Of a stretch of DNA of 64,000 nucleotides, positions 54,369 through 63,029 are shown one piece after another. Numbering within the stretch: the stretch's first letter is position 1; each line of letters begins with the position of its first letter. Where the stretch lies: the NCBI GenBank assembly GCA_019636615.1, contig JAHBXF010000001.1:1550001-1614000 (forward strand), in the 5' to 3' direction. A model generated the notes under the pieces. It was not told where the DNA came from, made no database searches, and worked only from the letters and a program-made list of their open reading frames with translations. The position numbers and the translations under genes are program-made. Source of the stretch: Phycisphaeraceae bacterium. GTDB taxonomy: Bacteria; Planctomycetota; Phycisphaerae; Phycisphaerales; UBA1924.

Positions 54369-54396
54369 AATGTACGGGTTAGAGTAGGTGTGTCAA
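54369..54396 (-). promoter_or_regulatory. Consensus promoter of the 53322-54362 gene, leaderless
   Basis: TTGACA (54391-54396) matches the -35 consensus exactly. TACATT (54369-54374) follows after 16 bases and ends six bases before the GTG start. Confidence 0.7.
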
Positions 54397-54737
54397 GAGA
54401 ATTGTTTGGGTTTTGAGAGGAGTAGAGCGTAAGTGGCGGCGGGAGAAGAGGTTATGGCTCGGAATTGGATGAGAGGTTGGGATCGGGGTTAGGTTTGAGG
54501 GAGAGTGCGTGGCGAGGTCCGCCCTCAGACGGGCGGAAAGACAAAGCGAAAAGGGGTGGTGGGGTCGCTCACCGGGGGCTTGCTCGGGCCGTCGAAGGAC
54601 GGCCCTCGCCGCGCCATCGGAAACGGTCGTGCGCCCTAGCGGGCGGGGGGGCAAAGTGAAGAAGAAGTGGAGTGGTCGGAGCCGCGCGGCGGATTGGAAT
54701 TGTGTTTGTCGCGCACGACGCGAGATGGGGGCAACTG

Positions 54738-54769
54738 CACCGATCGCCGGAAGAACCGGCGATGTGGTG
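54738..54769. repeat. Hairpin repeat H1, copy 5
   Basis: Left arm CACCGATCGCCGG is identical to the island copies; the loop is AAGAA and the right arm has a small insertion. It is 25 kb from the other copies and again beside an accessory module. Confidence 0.75.
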
Positions 54770-54812
54770 GCACGGCAAGACAGAGGCAGGAGCGGGGCCG
54801 AGTTCTTTTAGG

Positions 54813-54830
54813 CCACGCCTTCAGGCGTGG
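54813..54830. repeat. REP-like palindrome
   Basis: CCACGCC and GGCGTGG pair around TTCA, flanked by TTTTA and TTTAG. Similar palindromes often border or derive from REP/IS200-type elements, but no transposase is present. Confidence 0.5.
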
Positions 54831-54889
54831 TTTAGATCAGCCCAAAGCCCCATCAGCCCGTTTCAACGAGCTTTCACCCGTACGTCCAG

Positions 54890-54918
54890 TTGACCTCACC
54901 TTGACAACTGCCTAACCT
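54890..54918 (+). promoter_or_regulatory. Promoter of the DUF5131-TcmP operon
   Basis: TTGACC (54890-54895) and TAACCT (54913-54918) are 17 bases apart, the same hexamers and spacing as the RHS head 1 promoter. A 65-base leader follows. Confidence 0.6.
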
Positions 54919-54983
54919 GACCGGAGACTTCCGCGACTCTTCACAGTCGGGGGTCTTGATGTGCTTTGGTACAAGGAGGTCCC

Positions 54984-55733
54984 ATGGCTCAGGGAACTGG
55001 CATCGAGTGGACTGAGGCAACCTGGAACCCGGTTGCGGGATGCACGCCCGTGTCTCCCGGGTGTCTGAACTGCTACGCGGCGAGGATGGCGCTCCGGTTG
55101 GAGTCGATCGCGGTGGGTGCCTGCGGGAAGTACTCGGGCACAGCAAGAGTTGTGAACGGGCGTCCTGTCTTCACGGGTAGGATTAATCTCGACGAGAACG
55201 CCCTTGAACTGCCGCGCCGTTGGCGTCGTCCGCGGCTCATCTTTGTGAACTCAATGAGCGACCTCTTCCATGAAGCGGTACCAGACAGCTACATCAAGCG
55301 CGTGTTCGACGTCATGAACGATTGCGCGCAGCACACGTTTCAGGTTCTGACCAAACGGCCGGAACGTGCCGCATCGCTCGCGGCGGAACTGCCATGGCCG
55401 AACAATGTCTGGATGGGCACAAGTGTTGAGAATGCTCTATACATGTACCGCGTGAGAACGCTTCAGTGCATTCCCGCAAAGGTACGTTTTCTGTCTTGCG
55501 AGCCACTCTTGGGCTCGATGCGCCGCATGGTGCTTGAAGGCATACATTGGGTAATTGTTGGTGGCGAATCGGGGCCGGGCGCTCGGCCGATGGCTAGAGA
55601 GTGGGTAGAAGGGATCAGAGACCAGTGCTTGGAAGCAGACGTTGCCTTCTTCTTCAAGCAATGGGGGGGTGTCCAAAAGAGCCGGACAGGCCGCGAGATT
55701 GATGGAAGGACTTGGGACGAGTTGCCTGTATAG
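54984..55733 (+). CDS. DUF5131 / phage Gp37-Gp68 family three-Cys-motif protein
   Basis: This 249-residue protein opens [14 protein letters not shown], the hallmark of the Gp37/Gp68 (DUF5131) family. The three cysteines are Cys20, Cys27 and Cys30 (C-x6-C-x2-C), a spacing compatible with an iron-sulfur cluster in a radical-SAM-like barrel. Other family blocks are [27 protein letters not shown] and V-I-V-G-G-E-S-G. The reaction is unknown. AAGGAGG precedes the ATG. It is followed nine bases later by tcmP, its usual partner. Confidence 0.9.
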   Translation: MAQGTGIEWTEATWNPVAGCTPVSPGCLNCYAARMALRLESIAVGACGKYSGTARVVNGRPVFTGRINLDENALELPRRWRRPRLIFVNSMSDLFHEAVPDSYIKRVFDVMNDCAQHTFQVLTKRPERAASLAAELPWPNNVWMGTSVENALYMYRVRTLQCIPAKVRFLSCEPLLGSMRRMVLEGIHWVIVGGESGPGARPMAREWVEGIRDQCLEADVAFFFKQWGGVQKSRTGREIDGRTWDELPV

Positions 55734-55742
55734 GAGATAGCA

Positions 55743-56927
55743 GTGACGAACGCGGATGACAAGCACTTCGAAACATATCGTGATCAAACACGAGTTAAGC
55801 ACCAGATCTTGGTCGGATACCTACCCGCATATTTAAACATTTTAAAAATCACTAACAATAAAATCATGTACATTGACGGATTTGCGGGTCGCGGCCACTA
55901 CGACACCCCGGAGGGGCCGGTGCCGGGGTCCCCATTGCTGGCGCTTTCACTAATGTCAAAGAATGAACAGTATAAAACTAAAGTCGCATGCTTCTTTAAT
56001 GAGGAAAATGAATTTTACTATAGCTGCCTCAATGCAGAAGTAGAAGCCCGTCAAACGTCTGAGCCGATGTCCATTACGCCCGTAGTAAAAAATCTGAAAT
56101 TCTCAGAATTTATGAAATATATGTCAAATCGCCTTAAGGAGACCAGAACTGGGCAGGCTCCGGTGTTTCTTTTCGTAGACCCATGTGGCCTTAGTGATGT
56201 AAGAATGTCCGATTTAGTGGATGTCCTTAGGCGCCCGGGCTGTGAGTTATTCTTGTTTTTTAACTACGACGGGTTAAAACGAATCATTGGTCTGGCACAG
56301 ACAATTAGTAGTAGTCCTACACTGCTGAGTCTATTTGGATCAGAGCCAAGTGTTAGCAGCCTTGTCAACAAGATCTCAGGCCTAAAACCTCATCAAAAAG
56401 AACAAGCGATTGTTGCGCATTTTATTGAAGCGTTAAAAACAGAATCGGGTGCGCAGTACGTGTTGCCATTCAGCATAGAGCACGAAGACAAGCGAATGAC
56501 TAGTCATTACTTAATACACGCCACTAAAAATGCTATTGGGTTTCGTATTATGAAAACCGTCATGTATAATGCGGCTAGGACATCGGGCTCTGGAACTTGT
56601 CTGCGGCTACTACAAGCATCCAATAATCGCCAGCATATGATATTCGACACGCCGGAGGTTGCTGATATGAAGCAAAGAATTCTGGATAAAATATCAGAAG
56701 CTCCCCAAATGGTAAAATTGTTTAAAACCACCTGGCCGGAACGGCCAAATGACATGTTTAGCACCGAGGAATATAAAGAGGCTCTTCTCGAGCTTGAGCA
56801 ACAAGGCAAGATAAATGTACAGGACGAGCACGGTGTTCCAAGGCCTGCTGAGAAACGTCGTCCTGATAAGGGCAGGCCCTCACTAGGGGATGACTATTTC
56901 GTCCGGCGTTCAGATCAAACTACGTGA
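55743..56927 (+). CDS. tcmP: Three-Cys-motif partner protein TcmP
   Basis: This 394-residue protein matches TcmP, the family found next to three-Cys-motif (DUF5131) genes: H-x-I-L-x-x-Y-L at the N-terminus, Y-I-D-G-F-A-G-R-G-H-Y near residue 43, F-L-F-V-D-P-C-G near 145 and F-L-F-F-N-Y-D. The D-G-F-A-G and D-P-x-G motifs suggest a methyltransferase-like Rossmann core. The biochemical role is unknown; these pairs occur in mobile and defence-rich regions. The gene is much more AT-rich than anything else in the window, a strong sign of recent transfer. It starts at GTG after AGGAGA. Confidence 0.88.
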   Translation: MTNADDKHFETYRDQTRVKHQILVGYLPAYLNILKITNNKIMYIDGFAGRGHYDTPEGPVPGSPLLALSLMSKNEQYKTKVACFFNEENEFYYSCLNAEVEARQTSEPMSITPVVKNLKFSEFMKYMSNRLKETRTGQAPVFLFVDPCGLSDVRMSDLVDVLRRPGCELFLFFNYDGLKRIIGLAQTISSSPTLLSLFGSEPSVSSLVNKISGLKPHQKEQAIVAHFIEALKTESGAQYVLPFSIEHEDKRMTSHYLIHATKNAIGFRIMKTVMYNAARTSGSGTCLRLLQASNNRQHMIFDTPEVADMKQRILDKISEAPQMVKLFKTTWPERPNDMFSTEEYKEALLELEQQGKINVQDEHGVPRPAEKRRPDKGRPSLGDDYFVRRSDQTT

Positions 56928-57046
56928 ATCGGCAATGTGATATGTGTCGCTGATGGAAAATATTGCATTTAATGATCTGCAATAAATCTTGCCGGTGGGT
57001 GCGTTAACTCGGCCGATCTGAGCCTTTAGGGCATAGTCCCACCCCC

Positions 57047-58741
57047 CTACACCAACTTCCCCCGCAGCGAGAAGGCCGAAGATTCTTCGATGCGCACGCG
57101 GCGGATGCTCCCCACCAGCCCCGCGTGCTCGGGCGCATCAAAGACCACGATCATGTCCCCATCCGTGCGGGCCGAATACTGCGCGATGCCGGATGAAGGC
57201 TCCTGGGCGGTTTCAACGTGCGTGGCCTGTGTAGAACATCCAGACCCGCACCCATCATCTTCCTCGGGCTCGCCCACCGAACGCCCCTTCACCGTCAGGC
57301 TCACACCGCCGGCAGCCACCGCCCGTGCGCGGCGTTTGCGTTCCTTGATACTCAGCCCCGTCACGAAGACATCCACCTCACGCCCCACATACCCCGCCGC
57401 GACCTCTTCGCTCACGGCCTGCTGCAACGCCAGCAGCGCGCTGTTGCGCCGGCGCTTGACCTCTTCGGGCACATCGTCGGGGATCTTGTCATACGCCACC
57501 GTCCCCGGGCGCGGCGAATACTTGAAGATAAAGGCGTTCTTATACCGCGCCTTCCGCACCAGCGCCATCGTTGCTTCAAAGTCTTCCTCGGTCTCGGTCG
57601 GGAAGCCGATGATGAAATCCCCCGAGACCTCCAGCGGCCGGCCGATCTCGGGCTGATCGAGGAACGCGCGGGCGCGATCAAGAAACTCGGTGTACTCCTC
57701 CACCGTGTAGCCGCGGTTCATCATCCCCAGCAGCCGGTTGCTGCCGGACTGCGCGGGCACGTGCAGGTAGCGGCACAGCCGCGGGTGATCGCGGATCACC
57801 TCGAGCACATCGTCGCCGAAGTCGCGCGGGTAACTCGTGACAAACCGCAAGCGCCGCACCTCGGGCACCTCGTCATGGATGCGCTGCATCAGATCGGCAA
57901 AGGTTGTCACATTGGCCCCGGCGAAGGGGTCGCGCCGGTGGCCGCCCGTATACGAACGCCCCTTCTGCGGCTGCACCACACCGCCGATGGTCACGGCCGC
58001 GCCGTGCTCGAAGCGGTAGTGGTTCACCGTCTGGCCAAGCAGGGTGATCTCGATGACGCCCGCCTGCGCGAGCCTCTTGCATTCGTCGATGATGTGCTCG
58101 GGCGGGCGGTGCACCTCGGCCCCGCGCGTGAATGGCACCACGCAGTAGGTGCAGAACTTGTTGCACCCGCGCGTGATGCGCACGTACGCGCTGCGCGACA
58201 CCGGCCCGCCGTCTTCCACCGGCGACACGGCCCGCGAGAGGTCGAGCATCTCCAGCGTGTCGGCCGCCGCGGCCAGCGTGCCGCTGCGCCGGCTGGTGTT
58301 GCCCTGCAGGGCCGAGAGCCCCGCGCTGCGCGGCTTGTTGTGTTCGTCCGCCGCGTCGCCGCTCAGCATCGAGCCGCGCGTGCGCACCGCGTTGTCGAGC
58401 AGGCCGGGCAGTTTGTCCAGTTCGCCCGGGCCCACCAGCAGGTCTACCACGGGCATGCGCCGCAGCAGGGCCTCGCCGTCGCGCTCCGCCAGGCAGCCGA
58501 GCACACCCACCACCAGCCCCGGCTCGCGCACCTTGCGTTCGGTGAGTTCGCCCAGGCGCGACCACACCTTCTGCTCGGCGTGCTCCCGCACCGAACAGGT
58601 GTTGTACAGAATCACGTCCGCATCGTCGCGGCGCGCCGTGAAGCCGTACCCGAGCGCGCGCAGCTGCCCGCACACCAGTTCCGAGTCTAACTCGTTCATC
58701 TGGCAGCCGAACGTCTCGATGTACACGCGCCGTGGGTTCAA
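57047..58741 (-). CDS. miaB: tRNA-2-methylthio-N6-dimethylallyladenosine synthase MiaB, enlarged
   Basis: This 564-residue radical SAM methylthiotransferase modifies A37 of tRNAs reading UNN codons. The N-terminal cluster cysteines are in F-G-C-Q-M-N, N-T-C-S-V-R and L-G-C-L-A-E; the radical SAM motif is R-G-C-N-K-F-C-T-Y-C. The usual length is about 450. Extra sequence lies between the first domain and the radical SAM domain (about 125-180), before the barrel's middle (about 255-280), and inside the C-terminal TRAM domain, where a D-G-C-G-S-G-C-S loop splits it. It starts at TTG 58741, or possibly at GTG 58726. It is divergent from the histidine kinase. Confidence 0.92.
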   Translation of the reverse strand: MNPRRVYIETFGCQMNELDSELVCGQLRALGYGFTARRDDADVILYNTCSVREHAEQKVWSRLGELTERKVREPGLVVGVLGCLAERDGEALLRRMPVVDLLVGPGELDKLPGLLDNAVRTRGSMLSGDAADEHNKPRSAGLSALQGNTSRRSGTLAAAADTLEMLDLSRAVSPVEDGGPVSRSAYVRITRGCNKFCTYCVVPFTRGAEVHRPPEHIIDECKRLAQAGVIEITLLGQTVNHYRFEHGAAVTIGGVVQPQKGRSYTGGHRRDPFAGANVTTFADLMQRIHDEVPEVRRLRFVTSYPRDFGDDVLEVIRDHPRLCRYLHVPAQSGSNRLLGMMNRGYTVEEYTEFLDRARAFLDQPEIGRPLEVSGDFIIGFPTETEEDFEATMALVRKARYKNAFIFKYSPRPGTVAYDKIPDDVPEEVKRRRNSALLALQQAVSEEVAAGYVGREVDVFVTGLSIKERKRRARAVAAGGVSLTVKGRSVGEPEEDDGCGSGCSTQATHVETAQEPSSGIAQYSARTDGDMIVVFDAPEHAGLVGSIRRVRIEESSAFSLRGKLV

Positions 58742-58836
58742 GCCCTGAGTTTAGGAGGGCAGCGCGCGCGGGCTTGGGCGCGCTCTGCCCGCCGGGTGCG
58801 GGCTTTTCGGACCGGCGTGCGCGTCGTTCTGGCCGC

Positions 58837-58842
58837 TACGCT
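58837..58842 (+). promoter_or_regulatory. -10 box of the histidine kinase gene
   Basis: TACGCT lies six bases before the ATG at 58849, with no Shine-Dalgarno sequence. Confidence 0.5.
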
Positions 58843-58848
58843 CTGCCC

Positions 58849-60495
58849 ATGCGGCTGCCGATGCGCCTGGCAACCAAGTGTCTGCTCCTCTTCGGCGGGG
58901 CGGTGGTCTTCATCGTCCTGGCGGCGATGAGCGGGCCCTGGCTGCGCATGACCGACCTCATCGACGACGGCCAGATCGAACTCTCGCGCGAACTCATGAT
59001 CACCTGGGAGCGGCTCGAGAACGAACTGGCCGACGGTGACCGCACCCTGGCACTGCCCGGCACGCCCGAAGAATCGCACCCTGTCTCGCGCGGCGGCATC
59101 ATTGCCCAGCGCTTCACCCCGGCGCAGATCAACGCCCTCAACCCGCCCGACGAGTTCCTCTCTCGCGCCCTCGAACGGTTCAACGACAACCCCTCGCTCG
59201 AAGACCTTCAAGAGGCGCGCTGGTCGGGCACGGCGCGGGTATACCGCTATGTCAAAGCCGTGCGAAGCCAGGCCGCGCCGGGCGAGCCCGCGCGAGTCAC
59301 GGGCGTGGTGCTGCTGCGCCGGCCCACGTTCGAGGCCTTCCGGCTGCTGTGGGTCAACGGGGTGTTTCTTCTGGGCGCGGCCGTGGCGGTGCTGGGCATG
59401 GCGCTGCTGGTGTTTTATGTGATCACGCAGGGGCTGATCCTGCGGCCGGTGCGCATCCTCAAGGCCACCACGCAGCGCGTGCGCGAGGGCAACGTGGCGG
59501 TGCGGGCCGACATCCGCACGGGCGACGAGTTCCAGGACCTGGCCGAGACCATCAACATGATGCTCTCCGACATGCAGGCCAAGCAGGAACGGCTGCGCGC
59601 GCTCAACACCGCGATGGACGTGAAACTGCACGAACTGGCCGAGAGCAACTCGGCCCTGCACGACACCGCCCGCATGAAGGGCGAGTTCCTGGCCAATGTC
59701 AGCCACGAACTGCGCACGCCCCTCAACTCCATCATCGGCTTCGCCGAACTGCTGCTCGAACAGGCGCGGGCCGAGGCCGACAAGCCCGACGCGCCCCCGT
59801 CGGTGGCGCGGCGCATCCGCTACCTCTCGAACATCGACACCGCGGGGCGCAACCTGCTCACGCACATCAACTCGCTGCTGGAGATGGCCCGCATCGAGGC
59901 CGGCAAGGTTGATCTGCGCCTCGAACGCATGAACCTGCGCGACGCCTGCGAGGGGCTGCTGGGGCTCATCCAGCCGCTGGCCGACCGCAAAGGCATCGCC
60001 CTCACGCTGGAGGTGGCCGACGACGTGCCCAACGTCATCACCGACCCCAAGAAGTTCCAGCAGATCATCTTCAACTTCCTCAGCAACGCCGTGAAGTTCA
60101 TCGAGCCCGCCGAAAAGACCGGGCGTGAGGGACGCATCATCGTGCGCGTCGAGCGCCTCGTGGCCGCGCGCCCGGGCGAGGAAGACCGTGTGCGCGTCTG
60201 CGTCATCGACAACGGCCCGGGCATCGGCGAGGAGCACCGCGAGCGCATCTTCGAGAAGTTTTATCAGGCCGACAGCGCGCACACCAAAGAGCACATGGGC
60301 ACGGGCCTGGGCCTCTCCATCTGCCGCGAACTGGCCAACATCCTGCGCTGCGAACTGCAACTCGACAGCGCGCCCGGGCGCGGCTCGATGTTCAGCCTCA
60401 TCATGCCCGAGGCCATCGAAGAGGGCGCCGCGATCGAGGGCACGCTCGAGGCCAAGTTCCGCGGCTCGCTCTCGTCGGGCCGCGAATGGTCGTGA
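58849..60495 (+). CDS. Sensor histidine kinase (HAMP, HisKA, HATPase)
   Basis: This 548-residue membrane kinase has a transmembrane segment at about 10-28, a periplasmic sensor region of some 140 residues with no named domain, and a second transmembrane segment at about 168-195. HAMP follows (about 195-247), then HisKA with phospho-acceptor His286 in S-H-E-L-R-T-P-L-N, and the ATPase domain with N-F-L-S-N-A-V-K-F, D-N-G-P-G-I-G and G-T-G-L-G-L-S-I. All catalytic boxes are intact. No response regulator is nearby, so it is an orphan sensor. The ATG at 58849 is supported by the -10 box and by the basic residues before the first membrane segment. Confidence 0.94.
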   Translation: MRLPMRLATKCLLLFGGAVVFIVLAAMSGPWLRMTDLIDDGQIELSRELMITWERLENELADGDRTLALPGTPEESHPVSRGGIIAQRFTPAQINALNPPDEFLSRALERFNDNPSLEDLQEARWSGTARVYRYVKAVRSQAAPGEPARVTGVVLLRRPTFEAFRLLWVNGVFLLGAAVAVLGMALLVFYVITQGLILRPVRILKATTQRVREGNVAVRADIRTGDEFQDLAETINMMLSDMQAKQERLRALNTAMDVKLHELAESNSALHDTARMKGEFLANVSHELRTPLNSIIGFAELLLEQARAEADKPDAPPSVARRIRYLSNIDTAGRNLLTHINSLLEMARIEAGKVDLRLERMNLRDACEGLLGLIQPLADRKGIALTLEVADDVPNVITDPKKFQQIIFNFLSNAVKFIEPAEKTGREGRIIVRVERLVAARPGEEDRVRVCVIDNGPGIGEEHRERIFEKFYQADSAHTKEHMGTGLGLSICRELANILRCELQLDSAPGRGSMFSLIMPEAIEEGAAIEGTLEAKFRGSLSSGREWS

Positions 60496-60511
60496 AAGCC
60501 CCCGGCCGCGC

Positions 60512-61009
60512 TCACACCACCTCGCGCACCTTCAGTTGCCGGCTCTCGGCGTGAACCACTTTCACGCGGGCCCCCGCCTGCACGAACACGGTCTCAGAGA
60601 GCGCGTCATAGCGCACGCCCTCGATGTCGACCACGCCCACCGGCCGCAGCGACGTGAGCACCGTGCCCTCTTTGCCCACCAGCCCCAGCAGCCGCTGCCG
60701 CTCGGTTTCTTCCTCTTCGTGCCGCGCGCGGATCTCGGTCTCGGTCGGCGCGCCGATGATGCGCCGCCCCAGCGGCGTGCTTGGCCAGATGCGGAACGCG
60801 AAGTAGCCAAACGATGGCAGCAGCACCATCACCGCCGCCGTGCCGCTCAGGCCCCAGCCCACGTCATAGCGGAAGAGGCACACCAGCCCGGCCATGCCCG
60901 AGACCACCGCCAGCAACCCCAGGATGCCCCCGGACGGGATAAACAGTTCCGCCAGCAGCAGCACGAACATCAGGCCGATCAGGGCCACGCCCCAGACATT
61001 CAGGTCCAT
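60512..61009 (-). CDS. NfeD-like C-terminal domain protein (short NfeD)
   Basis: This 165-residue protein has two or three N-terminal membrane segments (V-A-L-I-G-L-M-F-V-L-L-L-A-E-L-F-I-P-S-G-G-I-L-G) and a C-terminal OB-fold domain beginning near L-V-G-K-E-G-T-V-L-T-S-L-R-P-V-G-V-V. This is the short NfeD form, which partners membrane proteases or flotillin-like proteins. It is separated by 46 bases from the long NfeD gene upstream on the same strand, and the two probably form an operon and a complex. The ATG at 61009 follows GGTGAG; a TATGGT box nine bases before it could also serve as an internal promoter. Confidence 0.87.
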   Translation of the reverse strand: MDLNVWGVALIGLMFVLLLAELFIPSGGILGLLAVVSGMAGLVCLFRYDVGWGLSGTAAVMVLLPSFGYFAFRIWPSTPLGRRIIGAPTETEIRARHEEEETERQRLLGLVGKEGTVLTSLRPVGVVDIEGVRYDALSETVFVQAGARVKVVHAESRQLKVREVV

Positions 61010-61055
61010 AGTTGACTCACCATAGGCCGCCCCCGCACCGCCCGGGCGCGTTGAT

Positions 61056-62918
61056 TCACGAGATCTCTTCCACGCCCACACGCATCGCAGAGACATTCAC
61101 CACGCGCACCGCCCGCCCTGATTCGATAAACCCAAACTCGGCCACCGCGTCGATCACCCGCTCGCCCACCTGCACCCGCCCCGCGGGGCGCATCGGCGTG
61201 ATGGTCGCGCCCGTGTCGCCCACCGCCACGGCCGGTTCGTCTTCGCCCATCGCGCTAAGCAAGGTGTCGCCGGTTTCGTCCTCGTCCTCGGGCGGGTTTG
61301 ATCGCAGCACCAGCAGCCCGAGCAGGGGCAGGCTCGCGAAGTGCTTCGAGATCATGTAGATGCTCACCCCCGCGGTCGCGAAGGAAAGGATCATCGTCAC
61401 CGCGCCCCACAGCAGGTCGTTGCGCCCCTCGCCGCTGCCTGGAAAGGCCCCGCCGCTGTTGGGCACAAACGTGCCCACAAGCCCGGCAAAGAGCAGGAAG
61501 AGGCCCAGGATGCCCGGCACCCCAAACCCGGGTATCACGAACGCTTCGAGCCCGATCAGCGCGATCCCCGCCAGAATCGCCGCGACCTCCCACCACCCCG
61601 CCATCCCGATGAGCAGGGGCGGCGCGAGCAGCGCGAGCAGCGCGACAAGGGCGATGGCCCCGGGCAGCATCGCCCCCGGGTTGGTCATCTCCCCGAAGAG
61701 CGCGACGAGAAAGATCACCATGAGCACGCCGCGCACGATCATGTTGGTCATGAACAGCACAAGCCCCTCAGACCACGTGCGGTCATAGCGTCGGATGTTG
61801 CTGGCGCCGAAGAAGGCCATCACGTCCGCCTCGGTGCGGATGGGCACGGGCACCACCACCCCGGCGACGGTGGTCGAGGCGTTGGCGGCCAGGCCGTAGT
61901 GCAGCATGTCGGCGGCGTTGAACAGGGCCGCGGCCGAGCCGTCGGTCACGCGGTCGATGAGTTCCCACTGCCCCGCGTCGGCGGGGGTCAGCGTGGGGCG
62001 CAGCGTGGGGGATGACACGGCAACATCGGGCGCGACCGCCGCGAGTTTCGCGCTGCCCGAGGGGGCGGGCACGTTGACGCGCCCGGGCTGCGACGATGGG
62101 GCGGGCTGGGGCCCCGCGCCGCCGGTGCCGGGCGCGCCGGCCAGGCGCGCCGGCAACGCGTCCGGGCTGCGCCCGGGGAAGAGCATCTCAAACTCGCGAC
62201 GGTCGATGCACAGGCGCACGCCGGTGGAGGGGTTGCGCACGAACCACAGTTCCACGTCGTTGGCGACGATCGACTGCGCCAGGTACTCGTCCCACGAATA
62301 CGCCCCGAAGGTGAGGTTGTGCCGCCTGACCGAATCAACCACCTCGCCGACCAGCACCGGAAGCACCTTCTTGAGCAGTTCGGTGTCGCGGATCGAGGCC
62401 GGCCCGCCCCACGGCGTGATCATGATGGGCATCGCGTCGCCCATCTTGGCCGGGTCGTTCACGATGATCTCGCGGCAGGCCAGCGCCACGATCGCTCCCC
62501 CCGAGATGGCGTCCGGGTTGATCCACGCCACGGTATTGGCCACGGGCGACTGCTTGATGGCGTTGCTGATGCGCAGCGACGTATCCACCGAGCCGCCCGG
62601 CGTGTTGATGTCGAAAACAATGGCGTCGGCCCCCGCGCGATGCGCCATCTCGATGCGCCGGCGGATGCTCGAGGCCATCACGCCCCGCTCATCGATCGGC
62701 CCGTGCACCGAAATAATGGCCACGTTGCGGGCCAGACGCGACGCGGGAACCTGCTGGGCCGTCTCTGCGGGCGGCTGCCCGGCCTGGATGGGCGAGAGGG
62801 CCAGCGAGACCAGCGCCAGCAGACCGCTGAGCAGGGCGAGCAGTCGGCGTGCCAGCGACGCACGCGCCGCACCGCCGAGGGGGGGCCGGCCGATCAGGCT
62901 GTCAAGCGCGGGCTGCAT
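61056..62918 (-). CDS. Long NfeD family protein (ClpP-class serine protease with membrane and OB domains)
   Basis: This 620-residue protein has a signal sequence and a ClpP-class serine protease-like domain (about residues 65-245): F-D-I-N-T-P-G-G-S-V-D-T and the nucleophile region D-A-I-S-G-G-A-I-V-A-L-A. A Pro/Ala-rich linker (about 270-310) is followed by five or six membrane segments and a C-terminal NfeD OB-fold (M-R-P-A-G-R-V-Q-V-G-E-R). Archaeal long NfeD (1510-N) cleaves stomatin. This one is longer than usual because of the linker and an extra soluble segment. The ATG at 62918 follows GGAGG; the frame beyond lacks support. Its partner short NfeD gene lies downstream. Confidence 0.9.
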   Translation of the reverse strand: MQPALDSLIGRPPLGGAARASLARRLLALLSGLLALVSLALSPIQAGQPPAETAQQVPASRLARNVAIISVHGPIDERGVMASSIRRRIEMAHRAGADAIVFDINTPGGSVDTSLRISNAIKQSPVANTVAWINPDAISGGAIVALACREIIVNDPAKMGDAMPIMITPWGGPASIRDTELLKKVLPVLVGEVVDSVRRHNLTFGAYSWDEYLAQSIVANDVELWFVRNPSTGVRLCIDRREFEMLFPGRSPDALPARLAGAPGTGGAGPQPAPSSQPGRVNVPAPSGSAKLAAVAPDVAVSSPTLRPTLTPADAGQWELIDRVTDGSAAALFNAADMLHYGLAANASTTVAGVVVPVPIRTEADVMAFFGASNIRRYDRTWSEGLVLFMTNMIVRGVLMVIFLVALFGEMTNPGAMLPGAIALVALLALLAPPLLIGMAGWWEVAAILAGIALIGLEAFVIPGFGVPGILGLFLLFAGLVGTFVPNSGGAFPGSGEGRNDLLWGAVTMILSFATAGVSIYMISKHFASLPLLGLLVLRSNPPEDEDETGDTLLSAMGEDEPAVAVGDTGATITPMRPAGRVQVGERVIDAVAEFGFIESGRAVRVVNVSAMRVGVEEIS

Positions 62919-63017
62919 GGTGTACCTCCGTCCAGAGTGTATTAACGATTCCGCCCCGGACGGATTCGTCCCCGAACCCGGGCGGGTTCCCGCCCTTCGG
63001 CCGGCATCGCGCCCACA

Positions 63018-63023
63018 TACCCT
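63018..63023 (+). promoter_or_regulatory. -10 box of the ROK gene
   Basis: TACCCT lies six bases before the ATG at 63030, with no Shine-Dalgarno sequence. Confidence 0.5.
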
Positions 63024-63029
63024 CGGCCC

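Larger units (their letters stand above)
54397..54889. other. Repeat-bearing gene-free stretch before the DUF5131 gene
   Basis: No gene is supported. It contains short hairpins (for example GGCCGTC-GAAG-GACGGCC near 54588-54605), one H1 hairpin and one CCACGCC/GGCGTGG palindrome. Confidence 0.55.

Noticed and set aside
54901-54918. TTGACA paired with TAACCT as a promoter
   Set aside because: The spacing is only six bases; TTGACC at 54890 gives the workable 17-base spacing.
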